The position numbers and the translations under genes are program-made. A DNA stretch of 64,000 nucleotides from Allantophomopsis cytisporea (taxonomy: Eukaryota; Ascomycota; Leotiomycetes; Phacidiales; Phacidiaceae): positions 496,001-560,000 of the forward strand of contig CP103024.1 of the NCBI GenBank assembly GCA_024752435.1. The letters run 5' to 3'. Shown in pieces: positions 11,601 to 24,418 of the stretch; position 1 is the stretch's first letter, and each line of letters opens with the position of its first letter. A model generated the notes under the pieces. The model worked only from the letters and a program-made list of their open reading frames with translations. It did not search any database and had not been told where the DNA came from.

Positions 11601-13510
11601 ATGTCCATCGGGGTACTCCAGATGGCATCCAAGGTAAGCATATAGGCGACTCCCCGAATCCCCGGACCAAAACCGGTTCTCCAGTTCGGAGAGAAATGCG
11701 ACGTGGTGTTCGTTGTAAACTCAGATGTCAGACACTTCCGAGCCACGAGCAAGCCACACGCAAGGTCTGCATAAGTGGTAAGTCATAGAAAGGTTCCGCA
11801 AAGCATAGAAACCAAAAGTGGTGTGCTGCACGGCATAGGTGGTAATAATAATTCAGTATTAGATAAGGTAAGTATTAAGAAGCAAGGTGCGGATGCATAA
11901 GGCACGATGTTGTGACAATGATTCCAGCGCCATGGTTATGTATCGACAGGCTACGGAGTGATTCGGCTTAAAATCATTGGGAGGATCGGGGTGGGAGGAG
12001 TAACCTCGTTACTTGTCAATCTTTTCCAAAATAATTGTTTTTCATGGGTGAAGCTAGCATGTGCGGATTGGTAGGGTAAGTGATGATCAGGGACCTACTA
12101 CTGTATTTCGTGGTATGTTACGGTGTGTTGTTGAGTAAGGGTCTGTTCATACGAGGTTGTCGTGGCTATCGAGGCTGTCTTGGCGTGATGGGACTCACTT
12201 GACTTGATCGACGGATATTGGAAACCATTGTTGAATAGACCCATAGTCTCATTTCCTAAGCGCGCCGAGATGATTATGGAGATTGAATATGTATGCGATG
12301 GTGAGTCAAGGCGCCAAAACAGAGCAGGGCAAGGTATATGTCGGAACACCCATGAGAGAAAGATGCGAGTGCGAGTCAGCAAGACGGAGCAACCTCCGAC
12401 GACGATAATTTTATTATCTTGATCGGCGATACGAAGATCTATGGACTTCCATTTGGAGCCATGTGAGGATATCCAGAGAAAAAATCGGCGGGCACGCGAG
12501 CGTTGAGAGACAGGGAAGCCAGTTAAATCAAGCAAGAGACTTTCCAGATGCGGAGTCTCCCAGGGTTTGGTCGACAGGAACAGGCTCATGAACAGGGCAC
12601 GAGAAGCTCAATTGGATTCTGACAGATTCGAAAGTGATATGCGATCTTGCCCAAACGCGCCTGAATATGCATAATGATTCCCCGAATGAATAGAGATTGC
12701 AGGCGGGGTATCGGAATCGGATTTTGAAATCGAATACGACGCGGCACGTAACCCAAGACGCAACTTGAGACGCTGAGTTGTCGAGATAAGGCACCTCCGG
12801 ACGAGCGAGTCGAATCAATAGGGTTAATCGTGCCTCAAAAAACCTTTCTCTCTCTCGCGGTTATTGGTTAAAGTTGAGCGGCTGTTGAGTCGATCGGTGA
12901 CAGGCACTACTCGCGAATCGCATGGGATGGGATTTGTTGCGCAACGAAAAAAGGGATCCGAAGGTGGGTAGGGTGTAATATCGTCATCAAAAATGCCATG
13001 CGCCGATTTTGTCGATGAGATCGAAGAAAAGGTCAGATCTTATACTCAGAACCCGATCGACAATTCGACGCGAGACTGTGCTCCTGGGTGAGGTGGTGGG
13101 GACAATGTAGCGCGTGGAGGGTGGAGGAGGGGGCCCACGTCAACTGTTGATGAGGAGAGGGTCCTTTAGTATTTGAACACCCCTTGTCTTCTTCCGGTGC
13201 TAAATGATACCCTGGGTTTACCAATGAAGAGCCCGTGTGTATCTTTTCCATTCCTAATGCGTCATAAGTCCCCGGCGTGTAGAGGGAAACTAAAGTGATG
13301 GTGGGATTATACTGTACAGCGCCCAAGGGAGTAACTGAACAATAATATTTCTCTACATACAGTGGTAGTTGAGTTGTCCACTTGCAAGCACATGCCTGAC
13401 TGGGTTGGTTGCTAATGGGAGAAATGGATTGAGGGCGCGTTCAAGAAGACCCATCGATCATCCGTGCCCTTGCCCACATGTATCGTGAAAATGCGCCCTG
13501 AGGGCCCTTG

Positions 13511-13524
13511 AAAAAAAAAAAAAG
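13511..13524. repeat. Poly-A tract
   Basis: Fourteen consecutive A on the plus strand in the gene-poor region. Confidence 0.8.
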
Positions 13525-13732
13525 ATGTCTTTCAATGACGCAGCACAGAAATTTGTTTTGTTGTATGCGTATCTATGAATAATAAATTACGTGGACGATG
13601 GAATCTGTTATGGAGGGAAGGGTTGCATGAAGGATCAAAAATCCCGTAGGACCATAAGTAATACAGTAGCAAGAATATAACAGCATTAATGAAATTGATA
13701 ATTAAACTTATTAGGTACAGTAGCCAAATAAG

Positions 13733-13760
13733 AATAAAATAAAATAAAATAAAATAAAAT
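13733..13760. repeat. AAAAT pentanucleotide repeat
   Basis: About five and a half tandem copies of the 5-bp unit AAAAT. Confidence 0.85.
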
Positions 13761-14071
13761 CCTCTACTGAGTACAACAAAATATTGGGTGTAGACCCGGA
13801 GATGGGTAGGAAAGACCGTGCCCGTGTGATCGAAAGCACGCACTCCGATTTTAACACGACAGCAGCGCGAATATCGGAAGTCCCAAGTCAAGTGCCGTGC
13901 TCACCTGTGAATCCGGAGGATTATAGTGCCCAAGCTCTGTCTCGTATTCGTAGAAATAAAATCATTAACTTTGGTGCTTTTCATGGAGAGTACCTTGCAG
14001 TACTGTGTATGGGCAAGAGGAGGGGGGAAAGGCCAAGGCTAAGGCACGAGAGAGGAGCAAAAGAGGAGCAG

Positions 14072-14097
14072 CAGAGAGAGAGAGAGAGAGAGAGAGT
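14072..14097. repeat. AG microsatellite
   Basis: Near-perfect AG dinucleotide repeat of about 12 units inside a purine-rich stretch. Confidence 0.85.
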
Positions 14098-14420
14098 AAG
14101 ATGAAGAGTGAGAGGTAAAAAAGATGTTTGAACAAGATAATTTTTCGAGCTTGTGAGTGTGTCAGTGCTTTGTGTGTCACCGCTCTAACGATGCTTTTGC
14201 TTTTGCTTTTGTTTCGCACAGGATGTGGATTTTAAGGGTGCGGAGAAGTCCGTTAGACGTGATGAATAGTGAGTAATCATGCTACCGTTCATAGGTGAAG
14301 GATGAATTGAACTTCCAAGGAGGAGGAGTAAATGGAGAGGAGTGGAGATTAATGAATGAAGTGTGCGTTTATTCCAGAATTATTCGGAGTCGGTTTTTGG
14401 TCTTCTTGTGGTGTCTAAAC

Positions 14421-14486
14421 GTACATATGTATGTATTTATGCATGTATGTATTTATGTATGTATTTATGTATAAATGTATACATAT
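14421..14486. repeat. TATG/TATT imperfect tandem repeat
   Basis: Imperfect 12-bp units of the form ATGTATGTATTT repeated over about 65 bp. Confidence 0.75.
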
Positions 14487-15094
14487 AGTGATCTCAATGA
14501 GTTTGTTTCAGGAAGATATCAAGAGATATGCAGTCATCTATTAAAAAGGGAATGTGAATGAATACGTACATGAATTGATATCAATAGTTCATACTCACAA
14601 TTCTCTCTCTTCTCTTCTCACTTATTTCCCATGACATGTGGCGTCTCGTCGATCTTCGCAACCTCGGAGACAACCCCCCCCACAAAAATACTCCCCGAGG
14701 AGGCAGAGAGAAAAAGTTGACTTAAAACTGTGGTACTGTTCATGAAAGGGTTTGAATGTCACAAGACAGCAATTGGGATAATTCATGCAAAAGCAGCAAA
14801 TTTATTTCCACTTTGCCATGCTCGTAGCTCATTAATTGATGGGAATAAATGTGCCGCAGTATGAATAAGCATGAGGGAGGGCCTTTGACCATGGACATGA
14901 CCGTAAACATGACCATGAACGATGAACATCACCGAAAAACCACAATTAATTCTACGCCTTATCGCCGGTAGCTTTCTTTTTTTCTTTCTTTTTCTCCCTT
15001 AGCCGCCTATGTACTCTGAGCTACCTTACCCTTGGGCTGTGGCTGGGATTCTTTGCAGTACACGAGTTATGTACATCCTTGCCCAACCTCTCGT

Positions 15095-15138
15095 CCCCTT
15101 GCACCCTTGCACCCCTGCACCCTTGCGACCATGCACCC
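15095..15138. repeat. CCCTTGCA tandem repeat
   Basis: Four to five imperfect copies of the 8-bp unit CCCTTGCA, part of a C-rich plus-strand stretch. Confidence 0.75.
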
Positions 15139-18100
15139 CCCTGTTTACCCCCCATTCCACCCTAGAGTGTGGCTCCCCCCCCTCAGCTTCACTTAGCGTG
15201 ATCCCCAAACACCATATTCTCGATCTCACAGCAGAAATTTCGATCTGAACCCTTAAAGTCCGACGTCATTCTTCTCCAGTCACAGAGCCTTCCTCACAAG
15301 CCCCAACGAAACACACCATCAGAGCACAGAAAGATGGAAGAGAAAGAAGCAAAAAGCATAACTGCACGCGCACACACATCTCCTGTCCACATACATAAAT
15401 ACACACGTATGTACGTATACATTGACTTGCCCGCCATTCTCTACGAATAGAATGGGAATCGTAGATATAGACATGGGCGCAGATGGGAAACTGGGAGTGC
15501 AATTCAATTAAGCTCACCTTTCAAACGTCCAAGTGCGTGCCTCCGGTCGCATTAGAGTCGGATTCTGGCCATTCGGAAGCAATGACGTGGGAGAAGAAAG
15601 CACAGCTGCACGGGTCCCTGAGAGCCAGTGCACACGGAGTGGGCTGCCTGCACCTGCTTTCGGGAATCAGGAATCAAGAGTTGAGACCGTTATTAATTAT
15701 GAGTGGGGGGTGGGTTGGCTTGGGCTGGGTGATGGTCGCAGGGCCACCAACTGAAAAAATGGGAGAGGGAAAAAAACAACAGAGATAGAGAGAGAGAGAA
15801 ATGGCCACGCCTAGTCAAGTCACTCGAACTACCTACTCATACGTAGTTTCTTTAGTTACCCTCCGTACTTAAAGTATGGATAGAAAAGCCAGTCTGGTTG
15901 AAGGGCCACGCCATCTAAAAGTAGAGGCAGATGTTTTCTTCTCTCTGTTTGTGCCCCTGTCTTGGCCTATGTGCTGGCCTGTAGTACCTGATAAAACTAT
16001 TTATCATTATTCTTGACACTATTTGGCATAGCAAATACCCCCCGAAACATTCAAAGATAGGGAGTATTTATGTGCAATCCACACCAAAACTACAGTATCT
16101 TGCAGCGGAGCGCCTCTCCGCATACTTTGGGCTATATGCCAACAAAGGCACACAAGTCTGATAGTAAGCACACTGCGGAAATGCAGGGTCTCGATGGGGG
16201 GGGGATCGTACATGCGCATTCTCCAAAGAGTCGGAGCTCAGTCCGACTGGATGCGACTTTCTTCGCTGAAGAATGCGACGACATTCCACCCAAAGACCTC
16301 GTAATAACGAGCGGTCAACTCTCGTCGTCAGCGCAGCAACGCCAGACGCGCCTCTACTTTTTTCCTGTTCGATTTTGCGCCGGTTTTGGAATTGCTTTCT
16401 TGTGAAGTCAAGGGAACCGCGAAAACTGCATGCTCCGTATGGGCTAATGGCTGTTGCGAATGTCAAAATTAGATCGTCGATACGCATTCATTGATCCGTT
16501 CAGGGTGTTGACGAGAGCCCCCCCCCATCATCTTGCCCGCTACCCTCCCCCTCCCGTGTTGCATGGGATTGTGAGCATCTCATCTGCTTCAGGAAATGCA
16601 TGGTATGGCATAGCAACGGTATGAACTTCGGTGGGAGCTTGAAGGATGAATACAGTAACATGAGAGAACCTGCTGCGACGAGCAGGTGACAGTCCGGTCT
16701 TCGTCTACCCTTCAGGATACTCCCTCCAATTCGCTAGCACATTACTATTACTGTATGGTAGGCAATTTCCATCGTCAAGCTCCGTTGATGAATTGCACGA
16801 GGATCGTATTAGTCTTGGGGAGACTCCCGTCCGGTGAAAGCTATACCACTCATTGCCGTTCTCCTTGATGTTGTAAAGCTCTTGAAGCGCATCGTGAGTA
16901 TCAAGTTCGCGCAAGTGTGCATTCGAGTGTGCCGCTACAAGGTCGTCAGGCCCCCATGGTGCAGTTCCACCAAGGTATGCTACCCAGTAACCCAAGTAAC
17001 TTGCAGAGCCGGAATGCCAGAATCACCAATTTCATTTACACGGTAATGTATGCCAATCTTCAAGAATGCCACACTTTGAGGGCATGCAATTAGGGACTTC
17101 GGATGAGGGAGATCAGCATCCCTTTGAAAATCATGTGAATTGTCGTATGCCGTTTACGGAAATTCATTGACAATTGCATCCGTCCATTCTTGATCTTCTC
17201 TCTTCCCTTTCGCCCTCTCCTCGCAAGTCTATTTCTCATCCCGTCCCGGAAATCTGGATAGAAGTGACCGAGTCCGTTTCCGATCAAATTTGTCCTTGGA
17301 CCCTTTATATCTCAATCCAGCTATGCAGGTTAGTGCATTCCATGAAGATCTGCGCAGTTGAAGTCTCCTCTGTGATTTTGACTTTTTCTGATTCTTCAGC
17401 GTCTGCACTTCATTCCTACTTAGCCGACCTGCACCGCGTCGCCAAACCGCGGACGATGGTGTTGGAATCAAGTCGAGGCAGCTGATGCCGTAGGTGGTTC
17501 GTGGGTACGAGAATAGGTAGGTAGACATCTCGTTCAACCATTGTGAAAAGTCAATGGTACATCCATGTTCTTCCTTGTCTCGACCTTTGATTTCATGTCT
17601 GGATGTAGCGGGACATGCCACTCGAGGATCTGTAAGAGTCGGTCGGTGCTGAGCCTGTTACTGTATGGATATTGTCTCCATTCCTGACACTGACACTGAC
17701 AACTCACATGGTCTGTTCTCGATGATGATCGAGAGCTGAAGCTCAGGCTTCAATTGCATCACGAGTGACCTTGAGATTTATGGAGACGCCATCTGCGTGC
17801 TCTCCTCCTGCGTTTTTCCCAGGTTCATGGGACAATCTGGGGCGTGTGATGGAAAGGCAAGGTCAAGGGAATCACTGCTCTTCTTACAGTAGCCGCCGAT
17901 CTATATGGTCGTGATAGTAGTACGTATGTGTGCGTATTTATTTGTATGTACAAACTAGTAGTATCCATATGTTTTGAAGTCCCTGGATTTCACCGCTCCC
18001 TCGGGCTGTTTACTCGTCGTCGTCAATAATGAAGATTCAGTCAATGGCTGGTGACCATGATCTCTGTTTCTTTGCGGCTGTCCCGGTATCAGACATATCT

Positions 18101-18944
18101 TGGCCCATATCTGGGGTCCATATCTAGGTTTTGTCTATACTCTGTAGTCCTGTGCTCCTTGTGTCAAGACTTCCTACACCGTACAGCTGAACCCTGGAGG
18201 CTGCTCAGCAATGATTCGCGGCGTCTGCGTTTCTTCACTCGAGATCTGGGTTGGCGTTGAGCCACCAAATCGGGACAGCTACCTAGTACAAAAGCAAAAT
18301 ATCCTCGAAAGGCCAGAGCAGAAATAATTGGTGAGCATTGAGGGGATTTTCCGGCTCACCCTCAAGGGCATCATATAAGGGCATAAAAACAATAAATCTT
18401 GCTTTCTGGGAACTTTAACCTGGCTAGGTACCTTAATTCGCCAACTTTGAGTGCATCTTCACCATCACATGGAGATCTGTGTAACAAAGTAATGCCCCGA
18501 TGGAGATTAGATCGGTTGCTTGGTGTACTCTATCTTGTCCCCCACCAATGTCTCCTTTCAATGTTTCTCGCAAAGCTCAATGGGTACCTTAGGATGGGGT
18601 GGAGGGGTGTCAATGGTATTCTCGGCTTTCTATTGTTTCTCTGCTGCTTTTGCCCTCCTCAACAATATTGAATATCCATTTCCATCTTCTCCATTGTTCA
18701 AAAACAGAGAGATACAAGTCACCAGAAAGTATGGGACGAATTATGGGCACAATTCGACCATCAAAGTGCCGCATACTACTTAGTATTCTACTTGGGTTTC
18801 TCCGATCTGAGCTTCACTCTCCTCCACTCAATCCTCTTTCCGGAGTGAATGCTCACGCATCTCCACCCATTTCCTGTTCTTTAACCCATTTTAGTCAAGC
18901 TCGATAGCCCATGCACATATATTCGCTTTCTTGGGGGGTGGGCT

Positions 18945-18991
18945 TTAAGTTTTTAGTTTTTGGTTTTTAGTTTTTAGTTTTTAGTTTTTTT
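18945..18991. repeat. TTTTTAG heptamer repeat
   Basis: About six tandem copies of TTTTTAG (one variant TTTTTGG) just upstream of the leader of the FlbC-like gene. Confidence 0.85.
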
Positions 18992-19240
18992 CCATTCTTA
19001 TTTCGTGTGGCCCTGGTAGCCCCATCGACAAATCCATTCCGTCACTTTGAGCTTGAGTTGTTCACACATCGTAACCTTGTTGCCTGGCATCCGCGTCTTG
19101 GTCCCCTCTCTTTCATCTAGCGTCTTCTTTCCCTCTCGCACGCTCGCACACACATACACATCATTATTTCAACAGACCTTGTCCTGGGACTGACCCCGAC
19201 CCATAGTCCATACATACTACACATTACTCACGCTACCACA

Positions 19241-19312
19241 ATGTCTCAAGGAACTAGGCTAGTGAGGAACTCTAAAAAGCTGATTCCCATACTTTTTGTG
19301 AAATCGCCGTAA
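19241..19312 (+). other. Candidate upstream ORF in the FlbC-like leader
   Basis: A 23-codon frame with a good start context (CCACAATGTC), reading MSQGTRLVRNSKKLIP and on to TAA. It lies 700 bp upstream of the main start. If this DNA is transcribed as leader it could lower translation of the main frame; alternatively it is part of a leader intron. Confidence 0.3.
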
Positions 19313-19941
19313 ATCCCATCTCACTCAAAAACCCCATCGTCCCTTCCCCTACATAGCTCATCCACCACCACCACCTACTACTACATACATACATACATAC
19401 ATATCAATCCCACACACCACACCTTCGTCAATCATATATACTTTAACATTCATACTCCCACCCACTTCAAAGACATACACATACATACACACACATACAC
19501 CCTCACTCGATCAAACACAATCTATCTATCTATCTGCCCTCTCAACATCATCACCAACCGCAGACTCACCACCACCACTACAACATCCCACATACATCTA
19601 CGACAATTCAACTCAATTCACTTGAATTCAAATCCTCAAAACCTTCCTCTCGCTGAAACTCGCATCTATCTTGTCCTTGCAACATCGCGGATCATCGTGC
19701 ATTCCACATCTGCATTTCCCATCAATCACCAGTGCTCTTTCGCATTGTTCGCCTATCCAGCACACTTCGTCTGTACCAGCTGCATTCACCTGAATTCATC
19801 GTCGCACAGCAACACCAAATCCTACAAACAAAGACCACTTCCACCCCCAAGTGTCACTTCACACAATCATCTATCGACACTACCTGTCACCTCAATCTTC
19901 ACATCTGTGAATCCCATCATACCATCATCATCACCCTCATA
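19313..19941 (+). promoter_or_regulatory. G-poor leader (probable long 5' UTR) of the FlbC-like gene
   Basis: The plus strand here is strikingly poor in G and rich in CA and CT, with CATA (19382-19403) and TCTA (19521-19535) repeats, and runs straight into the ATG at 19942. Such leaders are typical of fungal developmental regulators. It contains an in-frame open stretch from 19732, judged non-coding because of its composition. Confidence 0.5.
19382..19403. repeat. CATA microsatellite
   Basis: Five to six tandem copies of CATA in the presumed leader. Confidence 0.85.
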
Positions 19942-20787
19942 ATGCCTTACTCTTTTCCACAAAGACCTGCTTTACCTGCAAGGGACTCCTCAGGTCGTCA
20001 AGTCTCACTACTCAACGATGAGCCATCTTACTCTCCACATACCGACATGAGACGATCTGCTTCTGCACACAGCTCTCACCCAAGTACACCCGATCTGACA
20101 CGTTCGGACTCGTACGACTCTTCCACATACCCAGCCGACCCTCTCTCACCCCTCACCCCAACATCTCACGAGTTCTCATACCCTTCAGAGCATCGTTCTC
20201 CAAATCTCCCATACTACTCTCACCAGAAGCTTCCTTCCTATTACGATTACTCTGAGAAGCCAATGCCAACCACAATTCCAGCGATCAGACCAAGCTATGA
20301 TAGCAGATCTTACTCTCAGTCCACAATGTACGATGAGGCACCATCGCCTCCCCAGCATGGCGGTCAACCAACAGGCAAGAGATATCCTTGCCGCTTCAAG
20401 GACTCTCACGGGTGCGAGAAGACCTTTACTACCAGTGGACACGCTTCTCGTCACTCCAAGATTCACACAGCTGAGAAGGCTGTTCACTGCACTTTCCCAG
20501 ACTGCCACAAGAAGTTCACTCGTGCCGACAACATGAAGCAACATCTCGAGACACATTACAAGGAGCGCTCCAGAGCCTCCAATAAGCAGTCTATCACCTT
20601 GACAATGCCAGCTGGTGTCAAGAAGACTTCGCGCCCTGCTTCCCGCACAGGCCGCCCAGAACTCTCTTCCATGGCTTCTTATGATGCTCGTCATATGCAC
20701 TCTTCCAGACCATCCACTATTCGCACCAACAGCTGCTCGTCGGGACTCGATGCCCTTGCCGCAGTGGCTTGTCAACCGCAACACTAG
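19942..20787 (+). CDS. flbC: C2H2 zinc-finger transcription factor, FlbC-like
   Basis: Single-exon gene of 281 codons. The N-terminal half is disordered, rich in Ser, Pro and Tyr. Two C2H2 fingers lie at about residues 148-211: the first is atypical (CRFKDSHGC, then FTTSGHASRHSKIH) and the second is CTFPDCHKKFTRAD followed by HLETH. This finger pair and the linker IHTAEKAVHC match what I recall of Aspergillus FlbC, an activator of asexual sporulation; I recognise it from memory, without a search. The tail (LTMPAGVKK, later GLDALAAVAC) also resembles that family. The protein should act in the nucleus. Start at 19942 (MPYSFPQR) because upstream in-frame sequence is leader-like. The very large upstream region suggests complex control. 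Confidence 0.85.
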   Translation: MPYSFPQRPALPARDSSGRQVSLLNDEPSYSPHTDMRRSASAHSSHPSTPDLTRSDSYDSSTYPADPLSPLTPTSHEFSYPSEHRSPNLPYYSHQKLPSYYDYSEKPMPTTIPAIRPSYDSRSYSQSTMYDEAPSPPQHGGQPTGKRYPCRFKDSHGCEKTFTTSGHASRHSKIHTAEKAVHCTFPDCHKKFTRADNMKQHLETHYKERSRASNKQSITLTMPAGVKKTSRPASRTGRPELSSMASYDARHMHSSRPSTIRTNSCSSGLDALAAVACQPQH

Positions 20788-23700
20788 CTCCACAAAAAGG
20801 AATGTGCTTTGCTATCTATGCGACTGGTTCGCCATTGTAATGTGTCTGATATACGACTGGGAGGGAAAAACAAAAGGTCTGGCTTGACCCATTCTTTACT
20901 TGCTTGCTTGTTTGAGCACTATTTTCACTTTGAAATATCTTTGTCTACAGATACCATAGGGCAATTTGGAGTTTTTTATGTTTTCTTTTTTCTTTTAATG
21001 CGGTTGGGGAAGACGATACAAACAATATACAATGGGTGGCGGGTGGACTTTTTTTTCTGGCGTTCAGGAATAGGCTGTATATACGATTGATGCCTTCCTC
21101 TTTGATGTTCTCCTTTTTTCTTCATTATATATATATATATATATATCGAGTGGTTGTGTGGTGTGTCTGACTTGTCAGCTGACTTTGGTGGACAATGTCG
21201 ATTTGATTTGGGGTATGATCTACGATATCCAGCAATCTAGTGAGGAAGTATATAGATATTTGAGACTATGAGATATAATCACACATAATTCCTCTTCAAT
21301 ATTTGGATCTTTTTATATTATGCTTTGTGAATACCTTCTTCATACTTTGGTGCCTCGCACTTTTGCGCCCCGGTGCAGAGGCACCTGGGGAGCTGGGCGA
21401 GGTAGGTAAGTCCATCTGGCAGATTGGTGTGGTAAGTAAGTAAGGGTAAGGCACGACGGTACCTTGTTGAGGGATTGAGGCACTGCTGCTCGACCCAGAC
21501 AGAGCCAGAGCCTTCATGGCCACAAATTCACCTTCCGAGCTCTCCATCCTCTCAACCTCACAAAAGGCGGCTGAGACTTATGTGATGTCACTCGCTTTAT
21601 CCCGTCTCCAATATCCCTCCGGAGCATCACATTCACAATCCTAACGACAATCGCAACAATCCTTATCACAATCGCAATCGAGACTGATATCGTCTGTCTA
21701 CCTTACCGTCATATCGCGAGCGCAACAGTACATACATACGCCTAAGGTAGAGCCTACCACCTACCATCTCATCGGATCTTAAACTCCTGCACTCCTCGTA
21801 CGATCATCGATCTACCACTCCATATTACAAGTATTCATGTCGACCAGATTAAAACCACGAGGAAGAAAATATAAATGCGGTCATTCAAGTGACGGAGATA
21901 GCTCCGTATGCAAGACTCATCATCATGCAGGCCTCTCCACACAATAGCACATACAATACGATGAATATTAATTATCATACAGGGCTGCACCACATAGCGG
22001 CACATACAAGACGATGAGGACATGAAGGCCCAGCGTTGTCGTATCAGTGACTGCTCAGTACTCTGCAGTACGGATAGGTATGAATGATACTGAGCTCGGC
22101 CTCCATCGCCCCTGCGCCCCCTCGCCCAATCCACTTCGAACGTCATTTAATAACCCGCGGTATCGCCAATGACCAACTTTTTGGGGAAAAGAGGAAATAT
22201 TCTTAGAGAGGAGCAGCCCCAGGAGAATTTGATATGAGATTGAAGATAAGAATTTTTCATCACTTCTTTCTCTTCGGCCTCTGGAGGGATAAGATCATCG
22301 CTGTCGTCAAAAAGAGTTTGAGCTGGAGCGTAGGAGAAGGTTCGATCTAGGAGCCAACTCCGCAGCTGGCAGGTGGAGGGATGGGACTCGGACTATCAGC
22401 ATGAGGATCGGGGACCTATGATGAATAAAGTGCACGTCATGGATGGGTCTTACTCGGCTTCTGTGGTGATGTTTGTGGACGATGATCTTGCTGATCATCG
22501 ACTTGCGAGGATGCTGCTATCAGCTGGGTGCATGGATGAAGGTGGGCACGTGATGAGATGGATTGCTGCGATGCGACGATGAGATTGCGATGGACGAGTT
22601 GAGTTGGGCGACATATGGACATGCAGTCGCATGGATGAATGGGACGGGGATGCCTCCGCTGAAAGAAACGTCTGGGGGTATCATGAGGTATGTTTGACCT
22701 ACAAGCGTCTTCTCTATTGACATGTCGTATTTCTGTTCTTTCCCTTCACTGAGGTGCTAGGATACGCTTCTGAAGCGTTTTGTCTTTTCTTTGTTCCCGC
22801 ATCGTTGACTGGGGGTTTGTTTATGTATCTTAAATTTCTTGAGATGGGTGGATGATGACGATGCTTAAGTCGCGATTTGCGAGGAACAATATTGGACCAA
22901 TCAATGCTACGTAGGGTAGGTAAAGTACATTTTCCTTACTGCAGCTGTACAGAGCGGTCGAGTCAGTGCCGTGTCATCTCTATTCTCTTCCCACTTCAAC
23001 GCATTCCCCACATCTTCTGCATTCCATATTCTATGAAGTACGTATCCCAGATTCGCAACTGGCAACATACTGCATAAAGATTGCCCTTTGCCTCGCATAC
23101 AACAACCTCATTTAGCCGCGCGCAACTCACCATCACAGCCATTTACGAGATGGAGCACATTTTGTACTACATGGTACTTGCCTATTACATATTGCACAGC
23201 ACGCTGAGTTGCAGTCTCAATCCCGGCACGATCGTGTACGTCCCTGAATACGCGACCCCAAACACTGGAACCGAGCCGAGCTACCCGTATGTACTCCGAA
23301 GTCTACATACTTGTACAACGCATCCTCCTTTCGATTACAGGCAGACCGTTAAATGCCAGGGTGCGATTCAATGGTGATACCTCGATGTATGCATGCATGC
23401 CTCGACATTACTACTTCGAGCGAGAGACTTTCCTTGCAGGGTTTCCTCATGGAGGTTAAGGAAAGCGAGGAACGGAGACCTGGAAGAGGAGGTCGAAGTC
23501 TGCACTGCACTGCACCTACCTAATGTGCGATCCTTATATCCGGTTTTCTGCATGGCGGAAGCGGATCGTATGTACGAAGCAACGCGGGTGGATTTGAAAA
23601 GGCTCCGCCTGGTGCGCATGTTTGCGGCGGCTCCACTCACTTGTGGATTCAGGGTCCAAAGTTCATTCTGACTCCCTCTTCCCTCCTCGCCGCCTAACGC

Positions 23701-24418
23701 CTCCATGATCTCACACTGCCTTCTCCGACGGAGTTTGGCGTGAAAAGTGTGGATACGTGGATACGGGGTCTAGGTAAGGGTTATGATGTCTTCTTGTTTT
23801 GTTTTGTGATGTCTTGTTGCGTGTGTGCTTATTTAGGGGTCTTTTTGTCTCTGATGGGGAGAGATGGTAAGGGTGAGAAGAGGAGGGGTTTAGGTGAGTG
23901 GAGATGTCTTGCATGAATCCTTTGCCCTTTCGCGAAACCTATTCTCTCATTTTTTCTTTTCTTTTTGATTTTCGAGTTTTTGAATTGACTTTTAATGTGT
24001 TTCTGAGTTTCTGGGTTAATCCGTCGGCCCCTTGTGTAACCCTCCGTATGTGGTACATTCTCTTTCTAAAAAGGGTTGGGAAGGTGAGTTAATGGATTCA
24101 TTTATATGAGAAATTACTTGAATTATGTAAATTTATGATGCTAATTTCACAATTAAAACCTGTTAATCCTGCATGAGGGCTTTGTGAATACGATGACTGG
24201 TTATATGGGGGCTGAATGTGGTGATGGCATTGATTCTACACACACCTCACTAGAGACTATGACGAATACGTCATGCACAATTTCTCTAGAATCAAAGATC
24301 AAGATGGTTTCTTCGCATGCTGCAAAATATCAAGTAGGGTTCAAGGATATGAGGTGATACATTTTTATTCGATGCAACCATGACTCTAACACTCTCAACA
24401 CCAGAGTGCACCCCGTAA
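20788..24418. other. Intergenic 3.6 kb, no convincing gene
   Basis: The first few hundred bases should be the 3' UTR of the FlbC-like gene. An AT repeat lies at 21126-21146. Minus-strand frames at 21296-21547, 21835-22146 and 23368-23706 have no recognisable domain. The last part (24100-24418) should hold the 3' UTR of the Clf1 gene. Confidence 0.5.
21126..21146. repeat. AT microsatellite
   Basis: About ten alternating AT units, 340 bp after the stop of the FlbC-like gene. Confidence 0.9.

Larger units (their letters stand above)
7818..19240. other. About 11.4 kb without a convincing gene upstream of the FlbC-like gene
   Basis: All open frames here are short, lack recognisable domains and have odd composition. 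The longest, 12098-12589 on the minus strand (163 codons), resembles no family I know. The sequence holds many simple repeats (listed separately), an AT-rich block around 8230-8600, and several pyrimidine-rich plus-strand stretches (14580-14640, 14980-15200) of the kind found near fungal transcription starts. It may be a large control region and/or the start of a long leader of the developmental gene at 19942, or contain non-coding RNA genes that cannot be recognised by eye. Confidence 0.5.

Noticed and set aside
12098..12589. Minus-strand frame of 163 codons in the gene desert
   Set aside because: Longest frame there, but no domain, no clear splice neighbours and unremarkable composition; kept only as part of the gap note.
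20185..20793. Minus-strand open frame of 202 codons opposite the FlbC-like gene
   Set aside because: Antisense shadow of a conserved zinc-finger gene; no recognisable feature.
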